Origin: Tachinus rufipes | Taxonomy: Eukaryota; Arthropoda; Insecta; Coleoptera; Staphylinidae | NCBI GenBank assembly: GCA_963932245.1 | Contig: OZ010745.1 | Span: forward strand, 68,564,637 to 68,628,636 | DNA length: 64,000 nt | Direction of reading: 5' to 3' | Shown here: piece by piece, positions 53,086-64,000 of the stretch | Position numbering within the stretch: the first letter of the stretch is position 1 | Layout: the number at the start of each line of letters is the position of its first letter | Position numbers and translations under genes: made by a program | The notes under the pieces: generated by a model | The model's input: only the letters and a program-made list of their open reading frames with translations | What the model was told of the DNA's origin: nothing | Databases searched by the model: none

Positions 53086-53364
53086 GTATGCCCATAAATA
53101 TAGTGTCTTTACGACATGGGCTTAATTTATTTCAACGGATTATTTCATTGGCAACCAATTATGATTCTATTATATACCTGGAATCTAAGGTAATTTTTAA
53201 GGGTAATAATATTGTATATTTATATAATATTTTCACCCTTGAACATTGAGGTGTTATACGCTATTAATTTTAACATAATTGTTTCCCCAAAGCAATTAGT
53301 AATGAAGTAATTCGTTGAGATGATTTAAAGGCCATGTCGTAAAGACACTATACCTATTGGCATA
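53086..53364. mobile_element. 279-bp MITE with about 80-bp inverted ends
   Basis: GTATGCCCATA...GTGTCTTTACGACATGG at the left is inverted at the right (CCATGTCGTAAAGACAC...GGCATAC). TA lies directly outside each end (53084-53085 and 53365-53366). There is no coding capacity. It has the typical architecture of a Tc1/mariner-driven MITE. Confidence 0.82.
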
Positions 53365-53399
53365 CTATATGTTCTTTGTACAGGGTAATTAAATTCCTG

Positions 53400-53414
53400 C
53401 TTCTATGTCTTATA

Positions 53415-53449
<35 letters not shown>
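53400..53449. repeat. (TA)n microsatellite
   Basis: Run of TA dinucleotides directly left of the TCCTAC palindromic unit. Confidence 0.9.
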
Positions 53450-53450
<1 letters not shown>

Positions 53451-53456
53451 TTTGTT

Positions 53457-53545
53457 TAAAGTGTATTCGTCCTACATTTCGAGTGAATAAAGCGTTGTAG
53501 TCCTACACGGTGCGCTACTCCTACGTAGGAGTAACGTTTTGCGTT
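53457..53545. repeat. TCCTAC palindromic unit, copy 1
   Basis: AAAGTGTATTCGTCCTACAT opens the unit, followed by GTAGTCCTACA and an 18-bp perfect palindrome, TACTCCTACGTAGGAGTA (53516-53533). TCCTAC or its complement occurs four times. The opening block also occurs in inverted form at 60.69 kb, next to another (TA)n tract. Confidence 0.7.
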
Positions 53546-54383
53546 TAAAGTGGTTTTGTGCTACATTTTGCAGAGATCCGACGGAAACGAACTTTGTGTT
53601 TGTGTAGGACTAACGTCTGCCCCGCGGCAAATTTTTATGTCCCGTTGCGTTTTGTTAGTGCAATAAATTTCAAATGCTCGTTCATGTTATTTTTACAAAG
53701 TAAGCTGTTGTTGAAATTTTATTGTAATTTTTTATACAATTTTATAATTGAATGGTTTAGAAATAGAAATTTCTTTATAACATCTTTATTATTTATTATG
53801 TAATGCATACATTTGATTATTTATTATTTACAAATAATTTAATATAGCAAATTATTAACTATGTATTACAAACTAATTATTGTCAAGTAATTATTGATAA
53901 TAGTAGTATTACTAAAATAACGTTGCCATAGTAGTATTTAATAACTGCAAATATCCTGACATTAACAATACCGCAGATAAAGTGCGGAAGACAAACGGGT
54001 GAAGCATCTTTATCCGTCGGTGGGCATGTTTTAATACTGCACAAGGCTTCTGTGCGTACTTTTGCAGCTTGTTATTGCGCTGCGCGTTGGTTTGTTGAGT
54101 TAGTTATTATTATTTGTTTTAATAATTTATTTAATCTGAATAATTAATGAGTATTTATACGGCATATAATATATTTTTATACTAACATTTTAACTTAACT
54201 AGAAATTGTTATTTTGTAAGTTTAATTGATTTTGTAAGAGTGTGAAATACATAACTTTATCAATTTTCTTCTTATAATGCACTTAGCATAAGGTTTTATA
54301 AATATCGTTTGCAACATTTATATTTTTATTTAGTCGTTTCCTAGTCATTAAAAAAATCTGAAAAAAATTTGATAATAAATCTA
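53546..54383. other. Spacer with a short CpG-bearing patch
   Basis: The patch at 53960-54100 is more GC-rich than its flanks, but no gene or repeat is recognisable. Confidence 0.35.
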
Positions 54384-55239
54384 ATAGTATAAGAGCTAGC
54401 AACGTCGCAAAAAAAAAAATTTTAGTTCGGCTAGTTTTTGAATATTTTCCATCTTCATTGACGATCGGTGGGGACGCGCCGCGTCTGGCAGCTGGGAGTG
54501 GTTGCGTATATCTGGTAGCGCAACCTCTCTGAAGAAGTGAACATTGAGCATTGAACATTTTAATACAAATTTTTTTTTTCCATAATTTTCTATGTCACTT
54601 TATCATTATAAATCCATCTTGCCAGACAGTTTTGCTATCATTAACATTGTGCCCAACATAATTTAAATAATAATAAATGATAATTTTAAAAACAATTTAA
54701 AAGGTTTGACAATTTAATATATTGTAATTTTATGATAAAAAAAATATACTGTTAATTTGCCAGACAAAAATTTTGTTATCTCTGTCACGCACCCGAGGAA
54801 TTACATGCTGGGCTCTTCCTCTTTGCTAGATGATCAATTCGCTTATTAAACAACCAAATTTCTGTCTGGCAAATTAACAGTATATTCTTTTATCATGGAA
54901 TTACAATATATTAAATTGCCAGACTTTTAAAATTATTATTTTTTAATTATTTAAATTGTATCAGACACAATGTTAACAATGTCAAAATTGTCTGGCAAAA
55001 TAGATTTGGAATGGTACAGTGACATATAAAATTATGAAAAAACAAATTAGTCTTAAAATGTTTTAAAAATGCTCAATTTTCACCTCTTCAGGGAGGTTGC
55101 GCTACCAGGTATACGCGACTGCTCCCAGCTGTCAGACGCGGCGCGTCCGAACCTATTGTCAATAAGGATAAAAAAATATTCAAAAATTAGCAAAACTAAC
55201 ATGTTTTCTCAAAAACGTTGCTAGCTCTCGTACTATAAT
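54384..55239. mobile_element. 856-bp foldback element with about 380-bp inverted arms
   Basis: Left arm about 54384-54766, right arm about 54863-55239, loop about 96 bp. Arms open with TAGTAnnAGAGCTAGCAACG and include a shared GGACGCGCCGCGTCTG stretch; identity by eye is roughly 85 percent. TTGCCAGAC recurs several times within the arms. No open frame is convincing. This is a non-autonomous foldback transposon or long-TIR MITE. The target duplication is not clear because the flanks are AT-rich. Confidence 0.85.
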
Positions 55240-56690
55240 AATAATTTGCAACTAACTGCATAATTATAAACAAATCAATTATAATTTTGTTTATATATTT
55301 GGCAAAACATTTTACAATTTTAGCAGCTTACAGGTAGCAACTTGCAGTTTTAGCAATTTTAATAATAATTATCAACAAGTGAAGGGTCATGTGTAGCAAT
55401 GTTTAGCTTATTTTGAGTTATAGATTGAATCTAAAAGCAAATATCTTACTATTTAGTTCTTGTTATCTAAATACCCCCACATAATCAAGACTTTTTTATA
55501 CTCTTCAAAAATAAATGATTCGCTGAAATATCAAAATTATTGACACAAATAACGAAAACTATTGGATCCAAAGTCAATCTTTAAATCATTTTAAAACAAT
55601 AAATAATTGAATTATTTCAAATCTTAATTGTTGCAATAAGGATATCTTAGAAAATCTGGCGCCAATTATTATCATAATTGCAATGCAATAATCAGATTTG
55701 TCATTCTTTATTTATTTATCAAGTGGTTTTGTTCTTTTCAAATTAGTACCATTGCTCTATTTTTTGCCGGTTATTACTGAATTTGTACGTAATGCGACGG
55801 TAAAAATTTATCCCGACTATTACTGATTTCTTAATACCGCCAACTATGATGCATAAAAATTATTAGTTAATCACGTAGGTGTATTCACAATCATTTCTGC
55901 ACTGAATGGAGTTATTTAATTCTAATTTGGAGCTGATGATTATTAAAAACAAAACTTATTTCAATTTTTTTGATTTGTCTGTCATTGTTATAACAATAAT
56001 TCATTAATTATATTTGTTATATATTAATTATTTATCAGTTTATTTAGTTTGACAATTTGAAATTATTATTTTGCCGGTTATAAATAGATGCTAGTTTTGA
56101 TTTTAAAATTTCTGAATTTGTCAGTAATTAATAAGTTTCTTTTTATTGGCAGGGCCCACATATTTTAATTTAAAGATACAATTTTATTATCTTTGCAATA
56201 CTTGCAATTTATTTCTTAAATTTAACTTTTACAAATTCAAATAACAGTTAGTGATTAAACTAAAATTTATACAGAATATTTTAAAAGCATTAAGATTAGA
56301 CCGCTGACTTTCAGTTATAAGGCAATTGTACGATTTTTATAAAAAAGCAAAATAAAATAGATGAATTGACAAATAAAATGCCGGTTATAGTAATATTTTT
56401 CTGAGTTGTCTCTATTAAATACTATATTAAAATGCCAATGAACCACTAGCATCAAAACTAGATTTAAAAAAAACGCGTTTGCTTACCAAATTGATAGATT
56501 TATAAGTAGCAAATCCAGTGATATGTAGTTGAAAAAAAAACTTGTGATTAATAGTTTAATAATTGGCAAATATTGCTATTTTGTTGCTAAAATTCACTTT
56601 ACTACTTTACTTCAACAAGTAAAACTATACTATAAAAAACTTTCTGACTTGTACAGATAATCAATTATTATGGGTTATCAAAATATTTTA
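55240..56690. other. AT-rich spacer
   Basis: No gene recognised. Confidence 0.4.
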
Positions 56691-56697
56691 CTTATAC

Positions 56698-59600
56698 ATT
56701 CTCACTCTTACAGTCTACATTCTTACTTTCACATTTTTATTTTCACATTTTTATTTTTAAATTCATATTTTCACTCTCACATTCTTACATTATCACTCTC
56801 ACATTCTCACTTTTACATTTTTATTCTTACTATTACATTCTCACTCTCACAATTTTACATTCATATTTTCATTACCACATTCTCAAACTTACTCACTCTT
56901 ACATTTTTATTCTTACTGTTACATTTTCACGCTCACATTCTCATTCTTACATTCTTACTTTTACATTCTCACTTTCACATTCTCACTCTCATATTCTTAC
57001 TCTTACATTCTCACTCTCACATTTTCACTTTCACACTCTCACTTTTACATTCTTGCTCTCCTATTCTTACTCTTACATTCTTACATTATCACTCACACAT
57101 TATTACCCTCACATTCTCAAACTCACATTTTTATTTTTACATTTGCATTCTCACACTCAAATTTTCACTTTCACATTTTTACTCTCACATTCTCAATCTT
57201 ACATTCTTACTCTCACTATCACTCTCACATTCTTACTCTCACATTCTCACTCTTACATTCTCACTCTCACATCCTCACTCTCATATTCTCACTCTTACAT
57301 TCTCATTCTTACTCTCAAATTCTTACTCTTACATTCTCACTCTCATATTCTCAATGTCATTTTCTTACTATCACATTATCACTCTCACATTCTCACTCTC
57401 ACAATCTCACTCTTACAATCTACATTCTTCTTTTCACATTTTTACTTTTTCATTTTCACACTCTCATTCTCACTCTTAGATTTTTATTCTTACTGTTACA
57501 TTTTCACTCTTACATACTCACTCTCACATTCTCACTCTTACATTCTCACACTCACATTCTCACATTATTATTCTCACATTCGCTTTCTTACATTTTCATT
57601 CTTACTGCTACATTTTTACTCTCACATTTTCACTCTTACATGTTCATTCTTACTGTTACATTTTTACTCTCACATTCTCACTCTTACATCTTCACTCCCA
57701 CATTCTCATTCTTAAATTCTCACTCTTACATTTTCATATTATCACTCTCAAATTCTCATTCTTACATTTTCATTCTTACTGTTACATTTCACTTTTACAT
57801 ACTCACTCTTACATTCTCATTCTTACATTTTTACTCCTACATTCTCACACTCACATTCTCACATTCTCACATTAACGCTCTCACATTCTTACTCTTACAT
57901 TTTCATTCTTACTGTTACATTACATCTCACATTCTCATTCTTACATTCTTACTCTCACATTCTCATTCTTACATTTTTACTCTTACATTCTCGCACTCAC
58001 ATTCTCACATTATCACTCTCACATTCTCACTCTTACATTTTTATTCTTACTGTTACATTTTCACTCTCACATACTCACTCTCACATTTTTACTCTTACAT
58101 TTTTACTCTTACATTCTCATTCTCACATTCTCACTCTTACATTCTCACTCTTACATTCTTACTCTCACATTTTCACTCTCATATTCTCACTTTAATATTT
58201 TTACTCTTACATTCTCATTCTCACTCTCAAATTCTTACTCTTACATTCTCACTTTTTTATTCTTACTCTCACATTTTCTCTATTCTAAAATTTTCATTAC
58301 TCTCAATACTTTACTACTTTCCATACTCTTACATTCTTACTATTTTAACTACTTTTACATTCTCAATATTCTTACATTTTTACTATTTTTACATTCTTAC
58401 TATTATTACATTCTCTTTTCACTCACATTATTAATACTCTTACTTTGTTACTATTTTCACTAATCTCACATTGTTACTACTTTTACCTAATTACTACTCT
58501 CACATTTTTGCTGTTCTCATATTTTTACTACACTTACAATTTTACAACTCTTTAATCACTATTTTTACAACTTATATTTTCACTACTTTCACATTTTTAT
58601 TACTATCACCATCTTACTATTCTCACAATCTTTCTATTTTTACATTTTCACTATCACATTATCACTATTTACACTATTCTCACATTTCAATACTCGCACT
58701 CTTTTTTTACTCTAACACTCTTACTATTCTCACATTTTCACTAATTTTACATTTTCACTATTCTTACATACTTACTACTCTCACATTTTCTTTAACAACA
58801 TTATTTCATATTCTCACTATTTTCACATACTTACTACTTTTACATGTATAATACTTTCACATTCTCACATTGTCATTACTTCTACATTTTTACTGTTTTT
58901 ACATTCTCTCTACTTTCACATTCACTAATCTCATATTTTCACTACTCTAAAATTCTAATTATTTTCAACAACTTTCCAATTTTTACTACTCTCACGATTT
59001 AACTATTCTCACATTCTTATTACTCTCACATTCTCACTATTCTTATATTCTCACTACTCTCACATTCTTAATACCTTCATATTTTTACATTTCTTACAAT
59101 TTCTCTCGTTTTACATTCCCACTACTTTCACATTTTCACAACTCTCACATTGTCACTATTCTCACATTCTCACTACTATCACATTCTTATAATTTTCACG
59201 TTCTTACATTTTATCTATTTTACATTCTTTCTACACTTACATTCTCACTTTTTTCATTTTCTCACTACTCTCACATTCTCACGAATCTCACATTTTAACT
59301 ACTCTCAGATTCTCATTACTCCCACATGTTAGTTACTCTTACATTTTTATTATTTTCACTACTCTTTTGTTCTTACTTTTCTTACGTTCTCACTAGTTCC
59401 CACTCTCACATTTTTACTATTCTCACATTTTCTCTACATTTACATTTTCACTACTCTCACATTGTCACTATTCTCACATTTTTATTATTCTCACATTCTC
59501 ATTATTTTCATATTCTCACTATTCTCACATTCTCACTATTCTCACACTCTCACTATTCTCAAGATCTCACTAAATTTACATTTTTTACTACTCTTATATT

Positions 59601-59925
59601 TTTACTATTTTCAAAAACTTTCTACTATCACATTCTTACTAATCGCACATTGTCACTATTTTCAATATTTTCACATTTTCCCTACACTGACTGAAAGTGA
59701 GTGAGAATGTAAGAGTTCTCACTACGCTTACATTCTCACTACTCACACAATCTCACTTTTCTCACATTTTTACTACTTTCACATTCTGACATTCCTACTA
59801 TTCTCACATTCTCACTACTGTAGCAATTGTACTATACTCACTACTCTCACAAGTCACAATGTCACTACTTTCACATTTTCATTATTCTCACATTTTCACT
59901 ACTTTTACTAGGTTCACAGACACCC
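56698..59925. repeat. 3.2-kb degenerate minisatellite, 14-bp then 17-bp period
   Basis: In the left part (to about 58280) the unit is 14 bp, consensus CTCACATTCTCACT with C/T exchanges. In the right part a further ACT or ATT triplet gives 17 bp (CTCACATTCTCACTATT). The + strand is almost free of G. Long open frames of Ser/His/Leu/Tyr/Thr repeats (56670-59704) result from the pyrimidine bias and repeat in all three frames, so they are not genes. Confidence 0.95.
59697..59715. repeat. Inverted minisatellite unit
   Basis: GTGAGTGAGAATGTAAGAG is the reverse complement of the array consensus, embedded in an otherwise uniform strand. Together with the CACTGACT just left of it, it can form a small hairpin. 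Confidence 0.75.
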
Positions 59926-60608
59926 ATACGTACATACATTATATAATATCATTTTGACATAAAAACAATACTTTTCTAGTAAGTAGCACTACATTAGAAA
60001 AGTAAAAAATGCTTTTGAATTACGAAAGAGAAGAAAACTGGCAATAATATTTATATCAAAGCAACTAAATAAGGTGTTATGCAGTGGTTATGTACTTGCA
60101 ATCTTATATTACTGTTTTTTTAATCTACATTTTAATAATAACACTTGTATAATATATATATATATATTATATCACCCACGTGTTAATTTTATTAAAATAG
60201 ATGCTTTGTTCATCTTGTTTTTGTCGTCGTTTTAATTGTAATAAATGTGCAGCTGTTGACTGATAAGATTTTGTAGAGCTACATTTATTAACCTGATAGT
60301 AATTATAAAACAATTGAAAATAAATTATATGGTTAAATTATTTTCAATATATTTTGCACATTATTTTTATTTTAAAGTTGGCATAATTATTGTAATGTCC
60401 GTTAGAATAAGGCTAACATACAATATACAATTAATACATATTATCATTTCAAAATAAATTCTACGTCCTAAACAAACATCTTGATAAAATATAATGTAAT
60501 AAATAATAAATAACTCTCTTATTCCATGTTAGCTGCTCAACCCTCACAGCAGGCGGTATCTATACGTATCTATAAGCCCGCAGGTTGATTTTTGTGTGTT
60601 AAGATATA
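59926..60608. other. AT-rich spacer with a short (TA)n run
   Basis: A short TA run lies near 60150-60170. No gene recognised. Confidence 0.45.
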
Positions 60609-60610
60609 AA

Positions 60611-60689
60611 GTGTATTGCTCCTACATAAAAATGTAGGACTACAACATTTACGATTATATATAAAAATTGTAGGACGAATACACTTCTT
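60611..60689. repeat. TCCTAC palindromic unit, copy 2
   Basis: GTGTATTGCTCCTACAT at the left and TTGTAGGACGAATACAC at the right are inverted ends of a roughly 80-bp unit, with an inner hairpin TCCTACAT-AAAA-ATGTAGGA. A (TA)n tract at about 60694-60719 follows after a few bases. Read from the TA tract, it matches the opening block at 53457. Confidence 0.72.
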
Positions 60690-60693
60690 ACAT

Positions 60694-60719
60694 CTATATA
60701 TATATATATATATATATAT
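60694..60719. repeat. (TA)n microsatellite
   Basis: Dinucleotide run adjoining palindromic unit copy 2. Confidence 0.9.
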
Positions 60720-60740
60720 CATTATTGATATATAAGGGTT

Positions 60741-60825
60741 TATGAGACCAAGGAATTATGAGACCATTGCCGCTGGTCTCACTAACCTTCTCGCTGGTCT
60801 CATAAGCATGCCGTTTGGTCTCATA
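60741..60825. repeat. Cluster of five TGGTCTCATA 10-mers in opposed orientations
   Basis: TATGAGACCA at 60741-60750 and 60757-60766, then the complement TGGTCTCAct at 60774-60783 (last two bases differ) and TGGTCTCATA at 60795-60804 and 60816-60825. The last three are 21 bp apart, and two of them are followed by AGCAT. The outer copies can pair into a stem. Function unknown. Confidence 0.8.
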
Positions 60826-61109
60826 AGCATTTGCCGCAATAATAAGCCAATATTAGAATGTTACTCTATATTTTATAATTAAAATAAATGGCTAAACCTA
60901 TTCGAATGATTTCAAATAAATTAGGGTAACATGTAATAAAGGTAATAAATTTAAACAAATTAGTAACTCATACAAAAATTACGTAGTAGCCCTAAAATTT
61001 GATTTCAAACCCTTGAACTATATGAATTTTAAGTAAACTTATTTTACAAATGTACTATAGTAATCAAATAAGAACAAAATAGAAACTTGTATAAATATTT
61101 TTAGTACTT
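60826..61109. other. AT-rich spacer before the satellite
   Basis: No feature recognised. Confidence 0.4.
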
Positions 61110-64000
61110 TCAAACAGTATAATTTTAATGTAATCCCCCTGCTCCTTCCTAAACATTGCACCAACCAAATATAAGCATAAGAGTACAATTATCGCACAAA
61201 TGTAATATAGGTATCAATTAAAACAAATACTGTAACATACAATTATTGTAGAGTACCCCAAAACATTGTACCCTATCGCCCCCCCTGCTAAGCAAATTAA
61301 AGGTACAAATATTGCCTTACTGTATTATGGGTAACAATTGAAAGCAAATATAGTAACAAAAATTTATTTTAAAGTACCCCAAAACATTGTACCCCATTAT
61401 CCCCCCTGCTAAGCAAATTAAGGGTACAAATATTGCTTAAATGTAATATGGGAAACATACATTTATTGTAGAGTACCCCAAAACATTGTACCCTATCGTC
61501 CCCACTGCTAAGCAAATTAAAGGTACAAATATTGCATTATTGTAATATAGATCAATTGAAAGAAAATATAGTAACAAACAATTATTTCAAAGTGCCCCAA
61601 AAAATTGTACCCCATTGTCCCCCCTGCTAAGCAAATTAAAGGTACAAATATTGCTTAAATGTAATATGGGAAACATACATTTATTGTAGAGTACCCCAAA
61701 ACATTGTACCCTATCGTCCCCACTGCTAAGCAAATTAAAGGTACAAATATTGCATTATTGTAATATAGATCAATTGAAAGAAAATATAGTAACAAACAAT
61801 TTTTTCAAAGTGCCCCAAAACATTGTACCCCATTGTCCCCCTCCTAAGCAAATTAAGGGTACAAATATTGCATATTTGTAATATGGGTATCAAATGATAG
61901 CAAATATAAAAACATACAATTGATGTAGAATACCCCAAAATATTGTACTCTATCGTCCTCCCTGCTAACCAAATTATAAGTACAACTAACGCATAAATGT
62001 AATATGAGTATCAATTGAAAACATATATGATAAAAAACATTTATTTTAATGTACCCCAAAACATTGTACTCTATCGTCCCCCCCGCTAAGCAAATTAAAG
62101 GTACCAATATTGCGTAAATGTAATATGGGTAACAAATGAAAACAAATATGGTAACATACAATTATTGTGGAGTACCCCAAAACATTGTACCCCATTGTCC
62201 CCCCTGCTAAGCAAACTAGGGGTACAATTATTACATAAATGTAATATGGGTATCAAATGAAAGCAAATATAAAAACATACAATTGATGTAGAATACCTCA
62301 AAACATTGTACCCTATACCCTAAATATGTATCAAATAAAAGCAAATACGGTAACATAAAACATTGTACCTAGTCGCCCCCCCCCCCTGCTAAGCAAATTA
62401 AAGGTACAAATATTGCATTACTGTAATATAGGTATCAATTGAAAACAAATATAGTAACAAATATCTATTTCAAAGTACCCCAGAACATTATACCCTGTTG
62501 TCCCCCTGCTAAGCAAATTAAGGGTACAAATATTGCTTAAATGTAATATGGGTACCAAATAAAAGCAAATATGGTAACATACATTTTTTGTACAGTCCTC
62601 CAAAACATTGTAGACTATCGTTTCCCCTGCTAAGCAAATTATGGTACAAATATTGCATTACTGTAGTATGGGTATCAATTGAAAGCAAATATAGTAACAA
62701 ACATTTGTTTCAAAATACCCTAAAACATTGTACTTTATCGTCCCCCCTGCTAAGCAAATTAAGGGTACCATTATTGCGTAAATGTAATATGGGTAACAAA
62801 TAAAAACAAATATGGTAACATACAAATATTGTAAAGTACCCCAAAACATTGTACCCCATTGTCCACCCTGCTAAGCAAAATAGGGGTACTAATATTGCAT
62901 AAATGTAATATGGGTATCAAATGATAGCAAATATAAAAACATACAATTGGTGTAGAATACCCCAAAACAATGTACTCTATCGTCCCCCCCGCTAACCAAA
63001 TTCTAGATACAACTATTGCATAAATGTAATATGGGTATTAATTGAGAGCAAATATGATAACAAACATTTATTTTAAAGTACCCTAGAACATTGTACTCTA
63101 TCGTCCCCCCTGCTAAGCAAATTAGTGGTACAAATATTGCGTAAATGTAATATGGGTAACAAATGAGAACAAATATGGTAACATACAATTATTGTAGAGT
63201 ATCCCAAAATATTGTACGCCATTGTCCCCTCTGCTAAGCAAATTAGGGGTACAAATATTGCTTAAATGTAATATGGGAATCAAATGAAAGCAAATACAAA
63301 AACATACAATTGATGTAGAATACCTCAAAACATTGTACCCTATCATCCCCTGTGCTAAACAAATTAAGAATAAAAATATTGCATAAATGTAATATGGGTA
63401 CCAAATGAAAGCAAATATGGTAACATACAATAATTGTAGAGTCCCCCAAAACATTGTACCCTATCGTCTCCCCTGCTAAGCAAATTAAAGGTACACATAT
63501 TGCATTACTGTAATATGGGTATCAATTGAAAGCAAATATAGTAACAAACATTTATTTTAAAGTACTCCAAAACATTGTACCCTATTGTGTTCCTTGCTAA
63601 GCAAATTAGGCGAAGAAATATTGCATAAATGTAATATGGGTATCAAATGCAAACAAATATAAAAACATACAATTGTTGTAGAATACCTCAAAACATTGTA
63701 CCCAATTGTCCCCCCTGCTAAGCAAATTAAGGGTACAAATAAATCATTACTGTAATATGGGTATCAATTGAAAGCAAACATAGTAACAAACATTTAATTC
63801 AGAATACCTCAAACATTGTACTCTATTGTCCCCCCTGCTAAGCGAATTATATATTGCATAAATGTAATATAATATCAAATAAAATCAAATATGAAAACAT
63901 ACAATTATTGTAAAGTACCTCAAAACATTGTATTCTATTGTCTTCCTGCTTAGCAAATTAAAGGTACAAATATTGCATAAATGTAATATGGGTATCAAAT
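61110..64000. repeat. Satellite array, monomers about 120 bp, continues past the window
   Basis: About two dozen monomers with consensus blocks ACCCCAAAACATTGTACCC, a C-run, CTGCTAAGCAAATTA, GGGTACAAATATTGCA and TGTAATATGGGTATCAA. Two monomers near 61.48 and 61.70 kb are about 98 bp apart from their predecessors instead of 120, and a roughly 217-bp dimer (from 61461) is repeated almost exactly. Open frames on the minus strand (61735-63454) repeat with the monomer and are not genes. Confidence 0.95.

Noticed and set aside
56670..59704. Series of long plus-strand frames rich in Ser, His, Leu, Tyr, Thr and Phe (up to 269 codons), looking like a repetitive secreted or membrane protein
   Set aside because: All overlap the pyrimidine-rich minisatellite, occur in all three phases and follow the 14- or 17-bp period. 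The + strand has almost no G, so stops are rare by composition.
61735..63454. Repeated minus-strand frames of 60-110 codons with related sequences, looking like a small gene family
   Set aside because: They recur with the roughly 120-bp satellite monomer and share its variants; frames break irregularly and there is no codon constraint to see.
61110..64000. Regularly spaced repeats considered as a CRISPR array
   Set aside because: Whole monomers of about 120 bp are related to each other, with no alternation of short repeats and unique spacers, and the sequence is eukaryotic.

Overview
This is strongly AT-rich eukaryotic DNA, most likely from an insect or another arthropod. The evidence is the mix of transposon families (Tc1/mariner, CR1/Jockey-like, R1-like and RTE-like LINEs, Ty3/Gypsy, and a Dong/R4-type retrotransposon), long microsatellites, and no bacterial-style gene packing. 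I find no intact host protein-coding gene and no RNA gene. Nearly every recognisable coding stretch is transposon-derived and, with one clear exception, broken.

The exception is at 5.3-11.9 kb: a hub of four long (TAA/AAT)n tracts holding three Dong/R4-type non-LTR retrotransposon copies, all in the + orientation. They are a 5'-truncated copy (5494-7103), an apparently full-length copy with one uninterrupted 1152-codon ORF (7311-10905), and the 3' end of a second, diverged subfamily (11018-11702). Each begins and ends in TAA repeat, which matches the known preference of Bombyx Dong for (TAA)n. Both subfamilies carry hairpin-forming 3' UTRs, with different sequences. The last tract abuts the 3' end of a dead minus-strand CR1/Jockey-like LINE (11.86-15.66 kb), whose tail may have seeded the microsatellite.

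From 16 to 31 kb the window is a transposon graveyard: a minus-strand LINE remnant; a Gypsy integrase (18.3-19.5 kb) split by a 565-bp element of unusual A-B-A'-B' inverted architecture with 13-bp target-site duplications; two copies of one mariner-like family arranged head to head (21.4-23.7 kb); an R1-like LINE remnant; an RTE-like remnant; and a mariner-like element with long terminal inverted repeats (29.9-31.4 kb).

From 31 to 53 kb, LINE debris in both orientations alternates with compositionally balanced, non-repetitive islands (31.8-32.6, 34.2-34.7, 43.0-43.6 and 50.2-50.95 kb, like the one at 2.0-4.7 kb). These look like conserved non-coding DNA, but that is inference. A 163-bp MITE sits cleanly inside an R1-like LINE at 45.6 kb.

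From 53 to 64 kb structure dominates: a 279-bp MITE, an 856-bp foldback element, two related palindromic units attached to (TA)n, a 3.2-kb pyrimidine-strand minisatellite whose period goes from 14 to 17 bp, a cluster of five copies of a 10-mer in opposed orientations, and a satellite of roughly 120-bp monomers that runs off the right edge.
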